NCBI RefSeq assembly: GCF_026586675.1
Contig: NZ_JAODIX010000031.1
Span: forward strand, 44,050 to 108,049
From: Halorubrum yunnanense
Lineage (GTDB): Archaea > Halobacteriota > Halobacteria > Halobacteriales > Haloferacaceae
Reading direction: 5' to 3'
DNA: 64,000 nt
Numbering within the stretch: the stretch's first letter is position 1; every line of letters begins with the position of its first letter. The translations under genes were made by a program, and so were the position numbers. Shown piece after piece: positions 63,501-64,000 of this stretch. The notes below the pieces were generated by a model, which saw only the letters and a list, made by a program, of their open reading frames with translations, was not told where the DNA came from and did no database searches.

Positions 63501-63719
63501 GAGTTGGAAAACGAGTGGATTGAGGTCCGCGTGCGAGATGACGGCCCCGGCATGCCGGAGATGGAGGCGGATATCCTCGAAACGGGAGAAGAGACGCCGC
63601 TCAATCACGGCGGAGGGCTCGGTCTGTGGATGGTTCGAATGATCGTCACGCAAGCCGGCGGTGATGTGTCCGTAGCGACAACCGACGGGACGGAGGTTAA
63701 GTTGCGGGTGCCGGCGTAG
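60534..63719 (+). CDS. 7TM-LOV-PAS hybrid sensor histidine kinase
   Basis: 1061 aa. Residues about 15-245 carry seven hydrophobic segments (HisKA_7TM-like). Then PAS domains at about 255-345, 365-478, 492-605, 615-725 and 735-845. The second is a LOV domain: ANDGF, GRNCRFLQG with photoactive-type Cys412, NYRKNG (Asn444), FWNRL (Asn454) and IGIQQD (Gln474) are all present, so it should bind FMN and sense blue light. The phosphoacceptor is His863 (MRHNMRND). The ATPase has ELVENAVKLND, DDGPGMP and GGGLGLWMV. No receiver domain. Divergent from the 59898-60356 gene over a 177-bp AT-rich gap. Confidence 0.92.
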   Translation: MQIFHTPLTISGDLSTVRWGLFLIFIGIAVSCFVGAAYGSRLRRRDTQLGLRAVLLTNGLWLGFQALGLTTTSESLSNALYIGGLIWGLTGVGAWMYFISAYTGRSYHRDRRYRGLAVGTYLGLLIVKLTNPLYGLYVSTELQQSPYLHLVVEPQLFYWVSFSLTYALVALSFYWLLTTLRESVFPSGSLGALGVLALSPIIPRLAVSTLPTEILPPIMLGLSFEPVGVTAFLAGVLVFVERPFRQIEQSARSRFFEKADDATFVYDTGGELVETNTQGRELQSATDTDLTTIEAFERAFSPDTELDGTDPVPVEVDGSTRYFEVITNRMATGAELVGTVATVRDVTERRARKRALNERKRELELKERAMDEATVGITISDPDREDNPLIYANDGFVEQTGYTKEETLGRNCRFLQGDDRDQEALDELRESIAADKPVTVNLRNYRKNGEQFWNRLSVTPVYDDGELVNHIGIQQDVTDEVRRKQRLYEEREQFRLLTESVTEYAFIVVDEDGTVQTWNTGAEELFGYDAEAAIGMPMAELHPESDRESGLPKRLIQQARLAGESADEGWRVRADGSEFYADVRYAPLESDDGVFRGYAVIVRDMTERRRQRRRTELFVEESEDVVTVLDPDGTITYTSGSVTRVFGYDPNALIGENIFDYVHPDGREHAMEAFFSSVEETESVTAECRFKSPDGGWFNIESRYRNMLDDDAIDGVIVYLRNVTEAKDRARRFESIFNQTFQFTALLDTDGTVIEVNDAALEFGGFERSDVVGNPFYEAQWWTHSETVYDRVQDAIKRATSGDFVRYETEVRGANGLATIDFSIKPVTDEDDEITLLVAEGRNITAQQRYGRHLNVMQRVMRHNMRNDLTKVRGWTELMSRETDAEKRAEQFETVEPILDKWEKMMEKMKQIKRVLNLEGGGAATTEAGPLIGEVVSEIREEHEDATILTETSNDGSVQLQTTLGEAIRELVENAVKLNDNTTVEIELVELENEWIEVRVRDDGPGMPEMEADILETGEETPLNHGGGLGLWMVRMIVTQAGGDVSVATTDGTEVKLRVPA

Positions 63720-63984
63720 TTGTCATCAGAGGCAATCTGCGTCAAATCGAATGAACGTTGGTTATGCGAGAACACGGTTGAGAGTGAAACGGTGGGAGGA
63801 ATGTCTTCTCGGCACGCCGCCGAGGTTTAATTATTTGTGCTGATTGTAACTTCCACATATTTCACCAAATTTCTAACGGATATAAGGTAGATCATTATTC
63901 GTCGCGGTATATGTGTACCCTGTACTGAGCGGGCGGTGTTCAGATAAGGATTGAAAGGTGAGGCGGTGCGTTTTCAAAGTGTCT
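63720..63984. other. Intergenic, no gene seen
   Basis: 265 bp of AT-rich sequence after the kinase. I see no supported ORF, tRNA or repeat. TTTAATTATTTG (about 63826) and TTCACCAAATTTC could belong to promoters of the gene that begins at 63985. Confidence 0.4.
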
Positions 63985-64000
63985 ATGCCCGAAAACGACC
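63985..64000 (+). CDS. Possible start of next gene (partial)
   Basis: ATG at 63985 followed by codons for MPEND runs off the window. The preceding sequence TTTTCAAAGTG at about -15 and GAAAGG at about -40 could be promoter elements. Too short to name; a response regulator would suit the context but nothing shows it. Confidence 0.3.

Larger units (their letters stand above)
59872..64000. other. Low-GC segment, probable horizontally acquired island (left end)
   Basis: From 59872 base composition is about 50-55% GC with normal AT-rich intergenic DNA, against roughly 65-70% before it; codon use changes in the same way (for example third-position A/T in the 60534-63719 gene). The segment runs to the right edge, so its other end is not visible. 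It holds a homologue of the gene it truncates and a sensor kinase. No integrase or transposase is visible in the part seen. Confidence 0.65.

Overview
The window is chromosome-type DNA from a haloarchaeon, most likely Halorubrum or a close relative. The signs are a very GC-rich and strongly acidic proteome, short AT-rich TATA elements about 25-30 nt before many start codons (leaderless transcripts), frequent ATGA/GTGA/TGATG overlaps, Tat/lipobox and PGF-CTERM secretion signals, RNase P proteins beside psmA, and the split glpABC system. Genus assignment is inference from style and remembered gene order, not from a search.

Layout. 1-5500: end of a cell-surface protein, an AlaX-type editing protein, transcription factor S, two unknown proteins, methylglyoxal synthase and the KH/beta-CASP nuclease aCPSF1 (FttA). 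5700-12900: an RNA/protein-turnover cluster (rnp3, methyltransferase, rnp2, psmA), an SDR enzyme, a DUF357 protein, phosphoglycolate phosphatase and an Orc1/Cdc6-like ATPase. 13000-21200: a glycerol locus with glpK plus a multi-TM membrane protein on the minus strand, divergent from glpA-glpB-glpC. The DHAP made by GlpABC is the substrate of the methylglyoxal synthase at 3141-3512. 21200-35800: a DICT-domain protein, a cytoplasmic VCBS/ASPIC protein, SBDS, a YbaK-like deacylase, a Zn/Mn-type ABC importer, several small metabolic proteins, a TraB-family membrane protein, a site-2-type protease and purM.

36300-48950: nitrite/sulfite reductase, small regulatory proteins, then the branched-chain amino-acid operon (short leader ORF, ilvB, ilvN, ilvC, leuC, a 32-aa ORF, leuD, leuB) with leuA upstream on the same strand. 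leuA appears broken by a one-base frameshift near its 5' end. 49200-58250: a B12 importer (btuCD divergent from btuF), an MBL hydrolase, DNA ligase and a glutamate-cysteine-ligase-like enzyme. 58684-58996 is an SRP 7S RNA gene. From about 59872 the GC content drops sharply: a low-GC segment begins exactly where a host gene is truncated, and it carries an intact homologue of that gene plus a 7TM-LOV-PAS histidine kinase.

The two most striking unexplained signals are: (a) a family of intergenic elements at about 10.3, 35.75-36.34 and 58.25-58.63 kb, bounded by palindromic TTTATAAA boxes, with conserved boxes and GC hairpins whose arms differ between copies but still pair, as expected for a structured RNA; and (b) a leaderless 24-codon ORF at the 5' end of the ilv-leu transcript that ends in isoleucine/valine codons lying inside an 8-bp hairpin, the layout of a ribosome-dependent amino-acid attenuator.
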